This document shows, one piece after another, positions 21,206 to 31,039 of a stretch of DNA of 64,000 nt. The first letter of the stretch is position 1, and each line of letters starts with the position of its first letter. Origin of the DNA: Anastatus disparis (taxonomy: Eukaryota; Arthropoda; Insecta; Hymenoptera; Eupelmidae); NCBI GenBank assembly GCA_017163975.1, contig JAFFSR010000264.1:124001-188000 (forward strand), written 5' to 3'. Position numbers and translations under genes: made by a program. The notes beneath the pieces are model-generated. The model was not told where the DNA came from. It did no database searches and worked only from the letters and a program-made list of their open reading frames with translations.

Positions 21206-21213
21206 AGGGAGGT

Positions 21214-21513
21214 GAATTTCTACCTCACCCAACTTCTGACCGGTCACGGCTACTTCAGATGGTACCTGCACATAAGAGGAAAGGTGCAGCATGCGGGTTG
21301 CACCTACTGCGGACATAACCGGGACGATGTGGAGCATACATTCTTTGAATGCTCGCAGTGGGACTCTGACAGACGTACGTTTGAAAGACAGACAGGTGAC
21401 GTTACGCCAGACAACATCATGGACAGGATGCTGGAAAATGCAGAAAAAGTATATAAAACCACGCAGGGGGACCATAAGGTCCTTGGGCATAGCGACCCCG
21501 CGTACCCGAGCTA
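21214..21513 (+). pseudogene. R1-like ORF2 C-terminal fragment
   Basis: The frame reads YLTQLLTGHGYFRWYLH, then CTYCG-x7-H-x4-C (EHTFFEC), the CCHC zinc motif that follows RT in R1/TRAS-type LINEs. Only this tail remains; RT and endonuclease are absent, and the frame is interrupted by the foldback element at 21514. Confidence 0.65.
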
Positions 21514-22579
21514 CACTCCCGCTCACACGAAGTTGCCCACCCTAATCAGTTGAGGTAAAATGTAAAAAGTTTTACTGATCTGTTGGAAAGCGTATGAAAA
21601 AATTTTGAAAAGGTGGGTTTGAAAGGTTTTTTAGAGCTCTTTCAAATGCTGATGGTTTGATTTAAGAATATCTATTTTCAACTATATTTATAGAGCTAAA
21701 AGAAAGAAAAAAATTCAAAAATTTTTTGCCCATGTTTAACTCTGGGCCAATTCTAGCGAAATTATTCTACGTTAACGTTATACCTCTCAAATTAAAGGTT
21801 TTTTAGTCCTCTTTCAAACGCTCTTTGGTTTTTTATGCTATGATAAATCGTTAAGGAGTTATAACGATTTTCCTGAAAAAATTAGCTTTTTTCAGCTCGC
21901 TATATCTCGGAAACATTACACCGTATTAAAAAATGTCAAAGAAAAAAAAATGTTCGTTTTTAAGTAAAGAATAAATATATAAAATTTTATAGATTGCGAC
22001 AGAATTTTTTTTACACTTTTTCACCTTTTTATAATTTTAGATTTTAATAAAAAATCGACCAATATTTTAAATGTAAAAAAAAAATATTCATCGCGACCTA
22101 TGAAATTTAATATACATATTCTTCACTTAAAAATGAACATTTTTTTTTCTTTGACATTTTTTAATACGGTGTAATGTTTCCGAGATATAGAAAGCTGAAA
22201 AAAAGTTAATTTTTTCATGAAAATTGTTATAGTTTCTTAACGATTTGTCATAGCTTAAAAAACCAAAGAGCGTTTGAAAGAGGACTAAAAAACCTTTAAT
22301 TTGAGAGGTATAACGTTAACGTAGAATAATTTCGCTAAAATTGGCCCAGGGTTAAACATGGGCAAAAAATTTTTGAATTTTTTTCTTTCTTTTAGCTCTA
22401 TAAATATAGTTAAAAAATAGATATTCTTAAATCAAACCATCAGCATTTGAAAGAGCTCTAAAAAAATCTTTCAGACCCATCTTTTCAAAATTTTTTTATA
22501 CGCTTTCTAACGGAACAGTAGAACTTTTTATATTTTACCTCAACTGATTAGGGTGGGCAACTTCGTGTGAGCGGGAGTG
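21514..22579. mobile_element. TA-flanked foldback element with ~480-500-bp arms
   Basis: 1,066 bp. The ends CACTCCCGCTCACACGAAG and its reverse complement are flanked by TA (21512-21513 and 22580-22581). Inversion continues inwards for nearly 500 bp on each side (shared blocks GCCCACCCTAATCAG, TTTCAAATGCTGATGG, TATCTCGGAAACATTACACC) to a short centre near 22040-22070. Transcription would give a very long double-stranded RNA. No coding capacity. Confidence 0.85.
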
Positions 22580-22581
22580 TA

Positions 22582-23008
22582 CGTGTGAATGAGGAAGAGC
22601 AAGGTAGAATGAAAGGCAGATATGCATGGTTGGATATATGAATGGACGGAGCCCGGTGCTTAGACGGACAGACGAGACGAATGACTACGGACTAGATCCG
22701 CAACGTGAAGTAATGCTAACGCAGTCCTACGTTGCGGATAAAAATGGTGGACATTACGGATCCCTGTCCGCGTAACTGGAGCATTTTCTCGCTTCTCTTC
22801 CCCGGCCAGGGTGAAGAGGGTTTAGGCGGTCTCTTGCTCTAGATGCTTTGAGGGTGAACACGAGCCTATCAGGCCCTTTTCTTTCTCTAAGCTGCTGCAG
22901 TGCCAGAATCCCGTCAGTGGCCTGCACTGTGACCCAAAAAATCGGTCGTAGCCCATGCCGCTGTAGGTCTAGTAGCAGATTCACCCGTTTTTAGACCACC
23001 AAAAAAAA
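22582..23008 (+). other. R1-like LINE 3' untranslated tail
   Basis: GC-richer than its surroundings, with no convincing plus-strand frame. It ends in a short poly-A. Frames on the other strand here are shadows. Confidence 0.5.
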
Positions 23009-23130
23009 AATTAGTCACACTTTACATACATAAGATGGGACGATCCCAATATATTAGTTAATCGTCTTCATATTCTTACACTTATAATTAGCGAACTACG
23101 AGCTGGTTATATAGATTGAATCAGTAGTAG

Positions 23131-23320
23131 ATTTGGATAAAGAAATCTATATAGTCACTATCACCGGTGGCTTTTACGAACAAGAGCTTGAGGAAATTAA
23201 ATATCCTGACATCTATTTAGTAGAAAAAGTTCTCGAAAGGCGCGGTAACCAAGTCTACGTAAAGTGGCTCGACTTTTGATAGGACACATAATAGTTGGAT
23301 CGACAAAATAACAGCCCAAT
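23131..23320 (+). pseudogene. Chromodomain tail, integrase type, broken
   Basis: The plus strand encodes GGFYEQELEEIKYPDIYLVE followed by KVLERRGN and VYVKWL, then a frame change near 23270 and DRTHNSWIDK. This matches the chromodomain found at the end of integrases in Maverick-like and other insect elements (aromatic cage positions in YLVEK, KWL, NSW). The rest of the integrase is absent. It could instead come from another chromodomain-bearing transposon. Confidence 0.5.
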
Positions 23321-23394
23321 ATATACTCTTGTTTGAAGTTGTAAGATAATTCAACACCTATCGTACGGAATAAAGCCATCTGCAGAGTTTTAAA

Positions 23395-23755
23395 AACTGG
23401 CCTTTGACTTTTTTAAAAACTGAAGACTTAGCTACTCCAGGGTTTTACTATACGGGCGAAATTGACAAAGTCCGTTGTTTTGAATGCTCTACAGAGATCT
23501 GTAGGTGGAAAATCGGTTAGCAGCCATTGTCAGAGCATAAGAAATGAAATGATCATTGCTGCTTTCTTTGAAATATATTTCCTAAAGATGATTCTTTGCA
23601 AAATAAATATTAAGTTTGTTACGATAAAGGAATAGAGATCACATTTTTACCATGTGGACATTGTTGCTGTAGTCAGCAATGTGCCAGTAATGTTAAGCAA
23701 TACGTAATCTGTAGAAGAGACATCAAGTTAAGAGTACGGGTGTTTATATATTAAG
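23395..23755 (+). pseudogene. Broken IAP-like gene (BIR and RING)
   Basis: The plus strand has a BIR signature (GFYYTGEIDKVRCFEC, followed by a displaced W and SEH) around 23430-23545, then a C-terminal RING (LPCGHCCCSQQCASNV, CRRDI, ending RVRVF) around 23650-23745. IAPs bind and ubiquitinate caspases, and are carried by insects and by several insect DNA viruses. Stops after the BIR tryptophan region and between the domains make it non-functional. It lies just downstream of the chromodomain remnant, which suggests one virus-like or Maverick-like source. Confidence 0.6.
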
Positions 23756-23774
23756 CGCATAAAACAAAACTTTG

Positions 23775-24217
23775 TTATAGAAAGTGATGGGGCCCCAACC
23801 TTCGCCCCATTTGTGAGGTGCAACCAAGAATCACCATTTGTGCACCCCTTACTTTGAAAAGTAAAAAGTGCACCCGTGATTGGTAAACCTCTCTGTTAAC
23901 TTCCAAGCGCTTAAGCCAAGGAGAATTTGAGACCTTTTCCGTTCTCATCCAAACACTTCGCAAACAGCTTGTACTGTTGAATGGCCTCTTGCAACTTAAA
24001 ATAGAACTACTTATCTTCCTGTAAGGCTTTGCAAGCACGAGATGGAATGAAAGTGCGTCATCCACCATCTAACTGCCATCAATCTGATCTTATTCTTTCT
24101 TTTAACTGGTCTGAACTCATTCACAAGATAACTCTGATTTTCTTTCAAAGGGAATATATTTCCAATAGTATGATAGACGCGTCCACTAGCTGTCTCGTTG
24201 AATTTATCAAAATCCAT
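23775..24217 (-). pseudogene. Unrecognised repeated-element protein remnant
   Basis: A minus-strand frame from 24217 (MDFDKFNETASGRVYHTIGN, PLKENQSYLVNEFRPVKR) changes frame near 24040 and continues to about 23790 with several stops. It feels like a conserved insect repeat protein, possibly nucleic-acid-binding, but I cannot name it. It sits next to the chromodomain and IAP remnants, on the opposite strand. Confidence 0.3.
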
Positions 24218-24259
24218 ATTTCAGAGCCTTTGATAGAGGATTCTAAATATACTTAGTTC

Positions 24260-24939
24260 TTAGCAGAGGCTCCGTACGATGAAGGAATGATTCAAGAGCT
24301 CTCTCAAGTAGTGGTTGAGTCGTTGTTACTACGCAGATCCCCCTCCACAAAATGAAATAAGAAAAAATCTTTTTGTTTTTTTTTGATTAGAAAAGGACAG
24401 ATATATTCGACCTACTCTTAAAACTATATTTTAATCGAATTTTGCAGTAATAAAACTTATCCATACCAGTATTAAACACATATATTTCATTATTTAATCC
24501 TGTTGATACAAGTATTTAACATGTTCATATCAACATTTAATATCAGTATTTAAACTCATTTACATCAGTATTTATATTCATTCGAATAAGTATGATAGCC
24601 TATGTTTATGTGAGAATTGTAGGTATGAGAGGATGATTGAAAGTATGTACATAATAACCAAGAGAATGAGATAGTGATAAGAGCACTAACCAACGCTCTT
24701 TACCATTGAGGAACAACCACAAGTTTTTCCTATCCTCTGAACTTTCATATTCTCCTTTTTATTTTTTTTTATTGTTCTTATTATTTTGACAATTTATTAT
24801 AAACAGAAAATGAATAATACATTATTTTTTATACATTAAATTTTTCTTTTTCATGCGATTTTTTAAATCTTTTTTTAGAGTTAGGATTGAGCGAGGTGAA
24901 TTTTTACAGCTGGGTTTGGCAGCAATTCCCTGTTGTAGA
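24260..24939. other. No gene recognised; short irregular repeats
   Basis: AT-rich. A motif near atatcagtatttaa recurs loosely at 24460-24600. A minus-strand AATAAA near 24795 could serve the exon ending at 24940. Confidence 0.4.
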
Positions 24940-25188
24940 CTATCTATTATTCTGAATCTTTTTATATTCAATTCCGCTGAAATTTCTCTTCTCCCGCTGA
25001 CCATCATGCAAACTGATTCTCTTTGGCTTTGAAGATTTACATCCAGTAGCAGAAGGTGGCGAAAAAGGTGATGTTGATTGATGCTCCATAGATTTAGTTG
25101 CCTTCTGACGACGCTTAGAAGCCAATCTTTTATTTATTTCTGCAGCCTCCTCCATGGCTAGCTGATGTCTTTGGAGACGAGATGAATA
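24940..25188 (-). CDS. Last coding exon of a small two-exon host-type gene (predicted)
   Basis: On the minus strand TTTCAG ends at 25189 and opens a frame (YSSRLQRHQLAMEEAAEINK, then Lys/Arg/Ser-rich) to a TAG at 24940. It starts in phase 0, which fits the phase-0 donor at 35655 upstream; together they would give 154 residues. The protein would be small, N-terminally acidic and C-terminally basic, perhaps nuclear. I do not recognise it. The link to exon 1 across ~10.5 kb is inferred from phase and splice signals only, and other exons may exist. Confidence 0.4.
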   Translation of the reverse strand, partial: YSSRLQRHQLAMEEAAEINKRLASKRRQKATKSMEHQSTSPFSPPSATGCKSSKPKRISLHDGQREKRNFSGIEYKKIQNNR

Positions 25189-25339
25189 CTGAAAGCGAAA
25201 TAAAAATTTAAATAATTTAAATAAAAAATAGTATATCACACTCATAACAATATTTTAATTATTTTGAATTATGTAACGGTTATTTTGCCCGTTACAAAAA
25301 GAATTAGTTTTTAATTTAATATGAATTATAGCTAAGTCT

Positions 25340-25440
25340 ATAAATTTTTAATATATGCGGAGTTGCTGAAACTATAAGAAATTTCACTAAATATTACACA
25401 GCGAACTCCGACTGTGCTAGCTAATCAATCCTATTGATAA
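25340..25440. repeat. Terminal inverted repeat, left copy
   Basis: About 100 bp (containing GAGTTGCTGAAACTATAAG and GTGCTAGCTAATCAATCC) that recurs inverted at 29893-29997 and, less well, directly at 30010-30095. It borders the repeat unit carrying the first LINE. Confidence 0.7.
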
Positions 25441-25507
25441 ACGACAAAATCTCATGTGCTATACATGTCGCTTGATGCACACACTGCGTCTCTCTCTCTC
25501 TCTCTCT

Positions 25508-27957
25508 TACAATTATACTGCTGATACTTTTCGTTCTACTGTTGATTCTTTTGCTCTTTTTCTAGTTCCGTCTGAGCCCACACATCATACTCTTACTGCA
25601 GAATATTCCTCTCACACATGGATTGACTTATTCATTATTAATGACGAAAGTTCATTGCAGTCTTATACTAAGTCATCTGCTCCATTCATTGCGGGTCATG
25701 ACGTCATTAGTATATCGTTCAGAGCATTTAAACCTCAGAATACAAGTAGAAATTTTTTGTTTAGAGATTTCAAAAATTTAAACTGTGATATCCTAAATAA
25801 TCTGGTTTCACAAAATCTCTCAATTAATTCGCAAGGGAGCCATAGTCTTTTTGACTGTAACCTCAACTCTTCTCATATTGATAATCTAGCTTCCAGGTTG
25901 TCATCTGTCCTTGTTTCGTCCTTTGATATATGTTCTCCACTTAAATCTTGTCAGCTTAATATTAGGAAGAAACCTTGGGTTTCTGCTGATATTCGTAAAA
26001 AGATGCATGAACGTGATCGTGCTTATAAAGCTGCAGCTCGTTCTGGCTCCTCACTCGCTATTGCTCGCTATAGACGTCTTAGGGGTGAGGTTTCTAATTC
26101 ATTGGATACAGCCAAAAACACGTATATAGCTAATCGGTTATCTTCTTCTGCAAACTCGGCTAACCGCTGGTCTATTCTTCATAAAATTGGACTTTCAAAT
26201 AAAGTTCTACCATCACCACTCCAGTACTTTTCATCCAGGGCCCTTTTGACTCATTACACAGCTATCTCATCGCTTTCTTCTCCTCTAAATAACAATGAGA
26301 TAAATGAGGTACTTGCTATCCCACTTCGACATGATTTGCCAACCTTTGAGTTTACTCAGGTTGATCAATCATCGGTCAAATCGATAATTAATCTTGCTTC
26401 GTCCAAATCAGTTGGACCTGATGGCTTATCAGCTGACATGTTAAAGTTTTCTCAGAACTCACTTGTTCCTCATTTGACTGACTTAATAAACCTGTCCTTA
26501 ACTTCTGGGTCCTTTCCTGCTTCTTGGAAGCGCGCTTATTTCTTACCATTGGCTAAGTCATCTAAGCTTGACTCTCTGTCTCAGACCCGTCCCATAGCTA
26601 AACTATGTGAGATTTCCAAGGTCTTGGAAAGGGTTGTTCATATTCAGCTTTATACTCACATTGAGTCACACTCTTTACTTAATAACTTGCAAACTGGTTT
26701 TCGTAAATCGAACAGTACACAGACAGCTCTTTTGAAACTCCTGGAAGATACTCGTTTGGCCATTGACAAAAGAATGATTACATTACTACTTTTGTTCGAT
26801 TTTTCAAAGGCATTTGATACGGTGCCTCATGCAAGGCTCCTTCGTAAGCTTCGCTCTCTTAACTGCTCTGATGCGGTTATCCGTTGGTTTGCATCCTATC
26901 TACGAGACAGAAGTTATGCTGTACAGGATGCGGGAGGTGCTGTTGGTGATTGGATGTCTTGTTCGGCTGGTGTTCCTCAGGGTAGTGTGTTGGGACCTCT
27001 GCTTTTTCTGTTTATATCAATGACCTACCCCTGGTCCTAAATAATGCCCAGCACATTCTGTTTGCTGATGACCTTCAGGTTTACCATTCATTTCTTCCAT
27101 CTATGCTAAATGAGGAAATCTCCTTTCTTAATCATGAGGTAGCTTCTGTGGTGAAATGGGCTAAAGACAACCATCTAACACTAAATCCATCTAAAATGCA
27201 AGCAATTTTCTTGGGTAGTGAGCAGTACATAGCTCGGATTGATTCTTCGACCTGTCCTTCTATATTTGTAAATAATATTCCAATTTCCTATTCTAGTGTT
27301 GTGAAAAATCTTGGTGTTTGGATTACTAGCACCCTAAATTGGAACAAACAGGTTAATTCAGTCATAGGTCGGATTTATGGTACTCTACAGTCACTTAAAT
27401 TTCACAAACACGCTTTGTCCAAGTGTCTGAGAAAGGAATTGGTTGAAGCTCTTATTTTTCCTATTATTGATTACTGTTGCATTGTCTATGATGATATTCC
27501 GCAAACCTTAAATATTAAACTCCACAGAGCTTTAAATGCAGCTGTAAGGTTTGTCTTTGGCAACATAGGGAGATGTGAGAGGGTTACTCCCTTTCGTCTT
27601 GAACTGGGGTGGCTGTCTGTTCAAAACAGACGGTTATATTTTAAGGCAACGTTAGCTCACTCTGTTGTCACGTACCAAAATCCATCTTATTTGGCTTCTA
27701 AATTTCGTCGTGCTAACATTGACACTATTGTCAGATCTTCTTCAAGACTTCCACAAAGACTTTTGATTTGTCCAGTTGTTCGCACTGCAGCGATGTTAAA
27801 TTCTTTTGTGTATTCTTCATCTACATTTATCAATAATAATGTCGATTTATTTGTTGATTTTGAAGTAGGGCGGACACAGGTCATTAAACATCACCTGTAT
27901 GTTAGACTCCTTGGTGAAGAGCGCACTGAATGGCATAATGCAATGGTTACTCGTTGA
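25508..27957 (+). pseudogene. LINE A ORF2: endonuclease tail and reverse transcriptase
   Basis: The frame opens in the last part of the endonuclease (SSHTWIDLFI, IAGHDVISISFR) and continues through RT: SKSVGPDG, RPIAKL, LLFDFSKAFDTVPH, GVPQGSVLGPLLF. It then shifts by one base near 27014 and resumes with LFADDLQ and the thumb/C-terminal region to a stop at 27955-27957. ADD is the catalytic motif. Only this frameshift and the 5' truncation disable it. It is related to LINE B's RT but clearly a different lineage. Confidence 0.82.
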
Positions 27958-28360
27958 GGATTTTCAAACATGAATTTACTCATTTTGCTTGTAGTATACA
28001 CTTATCAGTGCTGACTTGAGGTGTGGAGTAATAAATGGATCAAGAACTATGCTATCTATGTAAATGATTTAATACTATATAGCTAAATTATCACTACCAG
28101 TCATTATTTTTTTTGTGTTATATTCATTTACATACTTTATTTTATTTTATTTTATTTTATTTTTTTATCTATTGTTATCTACCGAATGCTTACTAATTAC
28201 TTACTGATATAATTATAATTATCTTATATTGTTTATTATCACTACGTTTTCATGTATTTTTTTCAATTTTTATTATTTGTAATCTCTCTGTAGTTTAAAT
28301 GGGTCATACGAGGTTATACCCCACGACCTGAAATAAAGTGCTCAATCAATCAATCAATCT
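25508..28360 (+). mobile_element. CR1-superfamily-like LINE A (5' truncated)
   Basis: Starts straight after a (CT)n tract, within the endonuclease domain, and ends with AATAAA and four CAAT units at about 28345-28360, the kind of short-repeat tail used by CR1/L2/Daphne/Crack-type LINEs rather than poly-A. The DNA on both sides is the same repeat that flanks LINE B. Confidence 0.8.
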
Positions 28361-29890
28361 TACCTGACGAGAGACGCGTTGCCGGTAGCGCAGTTTTCCT
28401 TTGTGAGACAGGTTCCGCAATACGTTATATTAAATTATATGATATAACGTAACTAATTAATTCAAAACTGCTCACAAGGACCGCGGAGGCGTCAGAGTAA
28501 GCAACGGGAAATATATTTTATGTTATATATATAGTCAGGTAGTATAAATTAATATGAAGCACGATTTAATAGAAAACAAAATCAATTTATTATAAGAAAA
28601 ATATAAATATAATAAAGATAAAGTGTAAACTAAATGAGAATGAAATTGAATAATATATAAAAAGTAATGTACGCGTCTATTGAGAGAGTGAGCAAAGGGA
28701 GGGCGCGTCGCGAACTAAACAGAACTCGTTTATGACGCTGATCGGTTATATAATCGATGATACAATTCACCCGAACAAGTATCTCTCGAGGAAGAGACAC
28801 TTGGGTATCGCACTGTATATTTATACTTACAGTAACGCGCTGGCCAGCTTACACTAATTACCTACGTGCACGTAGACGCCGCTCGCCCGTTACCGTAGCT
28901 TCTCCCCTGTACGTAACCAATACGTAGATGCTCTGAAGTAGATCGGTGGAATACGTCTCTTCCCGATCCTTCAATTCCGCTGAGCTCTGCCGACGTGGTT
29001 GCCTGGACGTAGATCGGTGGAATCATATACACGCCGATCAACGTATTTGCTGGCACTTAATGGCTGACCACTAAGACGCGCGAAAAGCGGTCGAGCAAAA
29101 CTCTACAGAAAGAATTTCTGAGAGTTGCAACTTGCAAATATGATATAATACGCTAGTCGGTATAAACTAACGACTTTTAATTAAGGAGGTTAGTGCGCAC
29201 AGGACCGTATCTACTCAGGGCCCCGCAATAAGGAACAAAATATTATTTTTTTATTATAAATTATTTTTATAAAAAGTGTAAATAATTTATTATTATAGTT
29301 GTAACTTCAATTATATTTAACTCAGTTTAACAAAAATTCTGTTTATATACGCATACCTTCCCCTCTCGTGTTTTACTCGATGAAAACTTCGGTGAGATAG
29401 TCCATTAAATTGCTATATCTACGAAACTATGAAGCTAGGCCTTCTGAAATTTTAATATTATATTCTAATTATAATTGTTAAAAACATGTCAGTTTTTTGG
29501 TTTATTCTTAAGAAAATTTTCAGGGTTATCGATGAAAACGTTTGCTTTTTTATGTCTCATACCAACCTTCCCATAAGACGCTGTGTTAAATTTTCGAACT
29601 TTCAGACTTCACATCTCGGCTTCGGTGAAGCTAAGTTATCTGAAATTTTAATATGATATGTAAAATAGTGCTATTTTTATTGTCTTTCAATTTTAAGATA
29701 TTCTTAAGAAATCGGGATATCGCACTAACCCCCTTAAGACAAAGTCTCGCGCTATCAAATGCGAACTTAGTCTACCGTATTATACGACCACGTGGCGAAA
29801 TCCTCTCATGAGCACAGCGCGGCTTAGGTTTCATGCTAACGCAACGGTAGCCGGAAACTCTCTGAAGCGCCTCACGGCTGGCGAGCTTCT
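28361..29890. repeat. Flanking repeat, right part, copy A
   Basis: GC-richer repeat starting near GAGAGACGCGTTGCCGG and ending near GCGAGCTTCTCTCTCT. It recurs at 33229-34905 with high identity apart from one foldback insertion in each. It contains a 64-codon minus-strand frame (29056-28862) that keeps the same length in the other copy (33920-33726); coding is doubtful. It may be an LTR or another non-autonomous element, but I could not define its ends. Confidence 0.6.
29185..29733. mobile_element. TTAA-flanked MITE with an internal empty-site control
   Basis: 549 bp between TTAA at 29181-29184 and 29734-29737. The ends GGAGGTTAGTGCG and CGCACTAACCCCC are inverted repeats. The other copy of the surrounding repeat (near 34048) has a single TTAA and no insert, so the target duplication is directly supported. 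Confidence 0.87.
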
Positions 29891-29892
29891 CT

Positions 29893-30095
29893 CTCTTTAT
29901 CAATAGGATTGATTAGCTAGCACAATCGGAGTTCGCTGTGTAATATTTAGTAAAATTTCTTATAGTTTCAGCAACTCTGCATATATTAAAAATTTATAGC
30001 TAAGTCTTAAAATTTTACTATATGCAGAGTTGCTGAAATTTGTAAGAATTTCACTAAATATTGTACAGCAAACTCCGATTGTGCTAGCTAGTCAA
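29893..30095. repeat. Foldback junction between the two LINE-bearing units
   Basis: 29893-29997 and 30010-30095 are inverted copies (about 85% by eye) around a centre near 30004. The left half also matches 25340-25440 inverted, so this is where the end of unit A meets the start of unit B. Confidence 0.65.
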
Positions 30096-30213
30096 CGACA
30101 AAATTTTATGTGATATACTTGTCGCTTGCTGCACACACTGCGTCTCTCTCTCTCTCTCTCTTCTGCTTCGGCGATCCAGGGTCTGAACTGATGCTGCTGT
30201 TGATGATGCTTCT

Positions 30214-30630
30214 GTGGAGATTGCATCTGTACACCAACGTGTTTTAACGTCTAAGGTTCCTCTTTTGGTCTCCTTAAAGTCACCTTCGCTCGCCAGGTCT
30301 ATCATCGCTGCTAAAATCAGGTTGGGTAATTTGCACACTACTGAAATCAAGGAGCACCTTCTCCATGGGGTTAAACTGGTCGATACTCTTACCTCTGGAT
30401 TCATCAATATAAATGAGTTTCTGCCCTCTGCTCTGTACCAATTGAAACTCCGGGCGCTAATCAAGTCCAAGGATGAGCATTCTGATTTCATTACTTTTGT
30501 GAGAGATGGTAAGCTGTTTGTCCGCAAGAAGAAGAGTGGTGTCCCTATCCGTATTACCACTGATGCGGATCTGGATGCTTTTTTAGCGAAGATTTCTCAG
30601 GCTCCTACCAGCAATCTGACAACGTCTTAG
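30214..30630 (+). CDS. LINE B ORF1 C-terminal region
   Basis: 138 codons ending at 30630. The end (SGFININEFLPSALYQLKLR, DGKLFVRKKKSGVPIRIT, DADLDAFL) resembles the FP-like C-terminal domain of ORF1 in insect non-LTR elements, which binds the element RNA. The N-terminal part is missing because of the 5' truncation, and the start is probably not native. Confidence 0.55.
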   Translation: MEIASVHQRVLTSKVPLLVSLKSPSLARSIIAAKIRLGNLHTTEIKEHLLHGVKLVDTLTSGFININEFLPSALYQLKLRALIKSKDEHSDFITFVRDGKLFVRKKKSGVPIRITTDADLDAFLAKISQAPTSNLTTS

Positions 30631-30689
30631 CTTGTGATGCTGAGGTAAGTCCATTCTCTTTTCCAATCGCGCCTAACACTCTACTCTCC

Positions 30690-31020
30690 ACTAACAACAT
30701 AGCTTCATCTGCCAATAATCACCACTATACTGCTAAGGATGGTCTAAGGGTTTGTCATTTCAATGCTAACTCCATCAGAGCATACATTGAGATGATTAGA
30801 CTCTTTCTGGCTTCTCGCCCTTACTTCCACGTGATAGCTGTGATCGAAACCAAATTGGGCCAGATTGTTGGTGACTCTTTGATTGCTTTGGATGACTATG
30901 CTCTTCATAGGCAGGACTGCAATGCCAGGGGTGGTGACGTTGCCTTATTTATTCATAATTCTCTTTCTTCAAAGCGCTTATGTTTCTCCAAGGGAGGATG
31001 GTGTGGTAAGCCTGGTTGAA
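30690..31020 (+). pseudogene. LINE B endonuclease N-terminal fragment
   Basis: The frame reads LRVCHFNANSIRAYIEMIR, VIAVIETKL and GGDVALFIHNSL, the first part of an AP-type endonuclease (N in FNANS, E in ETKL). It stops at 31018-31020, and the catalytic histidine region does not follow. The next frame starts already past the endonuclease, so about half the domain has been lost. Confidence 0.65.
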
Positions 31021-31039
31021 TGTCTCTATCACCATCTGA

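Larger units (their letters stand above)
21206..23008 (+). mobile_element. R1-like LINE, 3' end only, split by a foldback MITE
   Basis: The sequence encodes the C-terminal end of an R1-clade ORF2 (21214-21510), continues after the foldback element at 22582, and ends with a short A-run at about 22996-23008 after CCCGTTTTTAGACCACC. It cuts into the capsid-like remnant on the left. The 5' truncation is typical of LINE insertion. Confidence 0.65.

Noticed and set aside
22754..22984. 76-codon minus-strand frame in the LINE tail
   Set aside because: Antisense of an R1-like 3' untranslated region; no recognisable motif.
28862..29056. 64-codon minus-strand frame kept in both repeat copies
   Set aside because: The DNA is equally conserved outside the frame, so retention is expected without coding.
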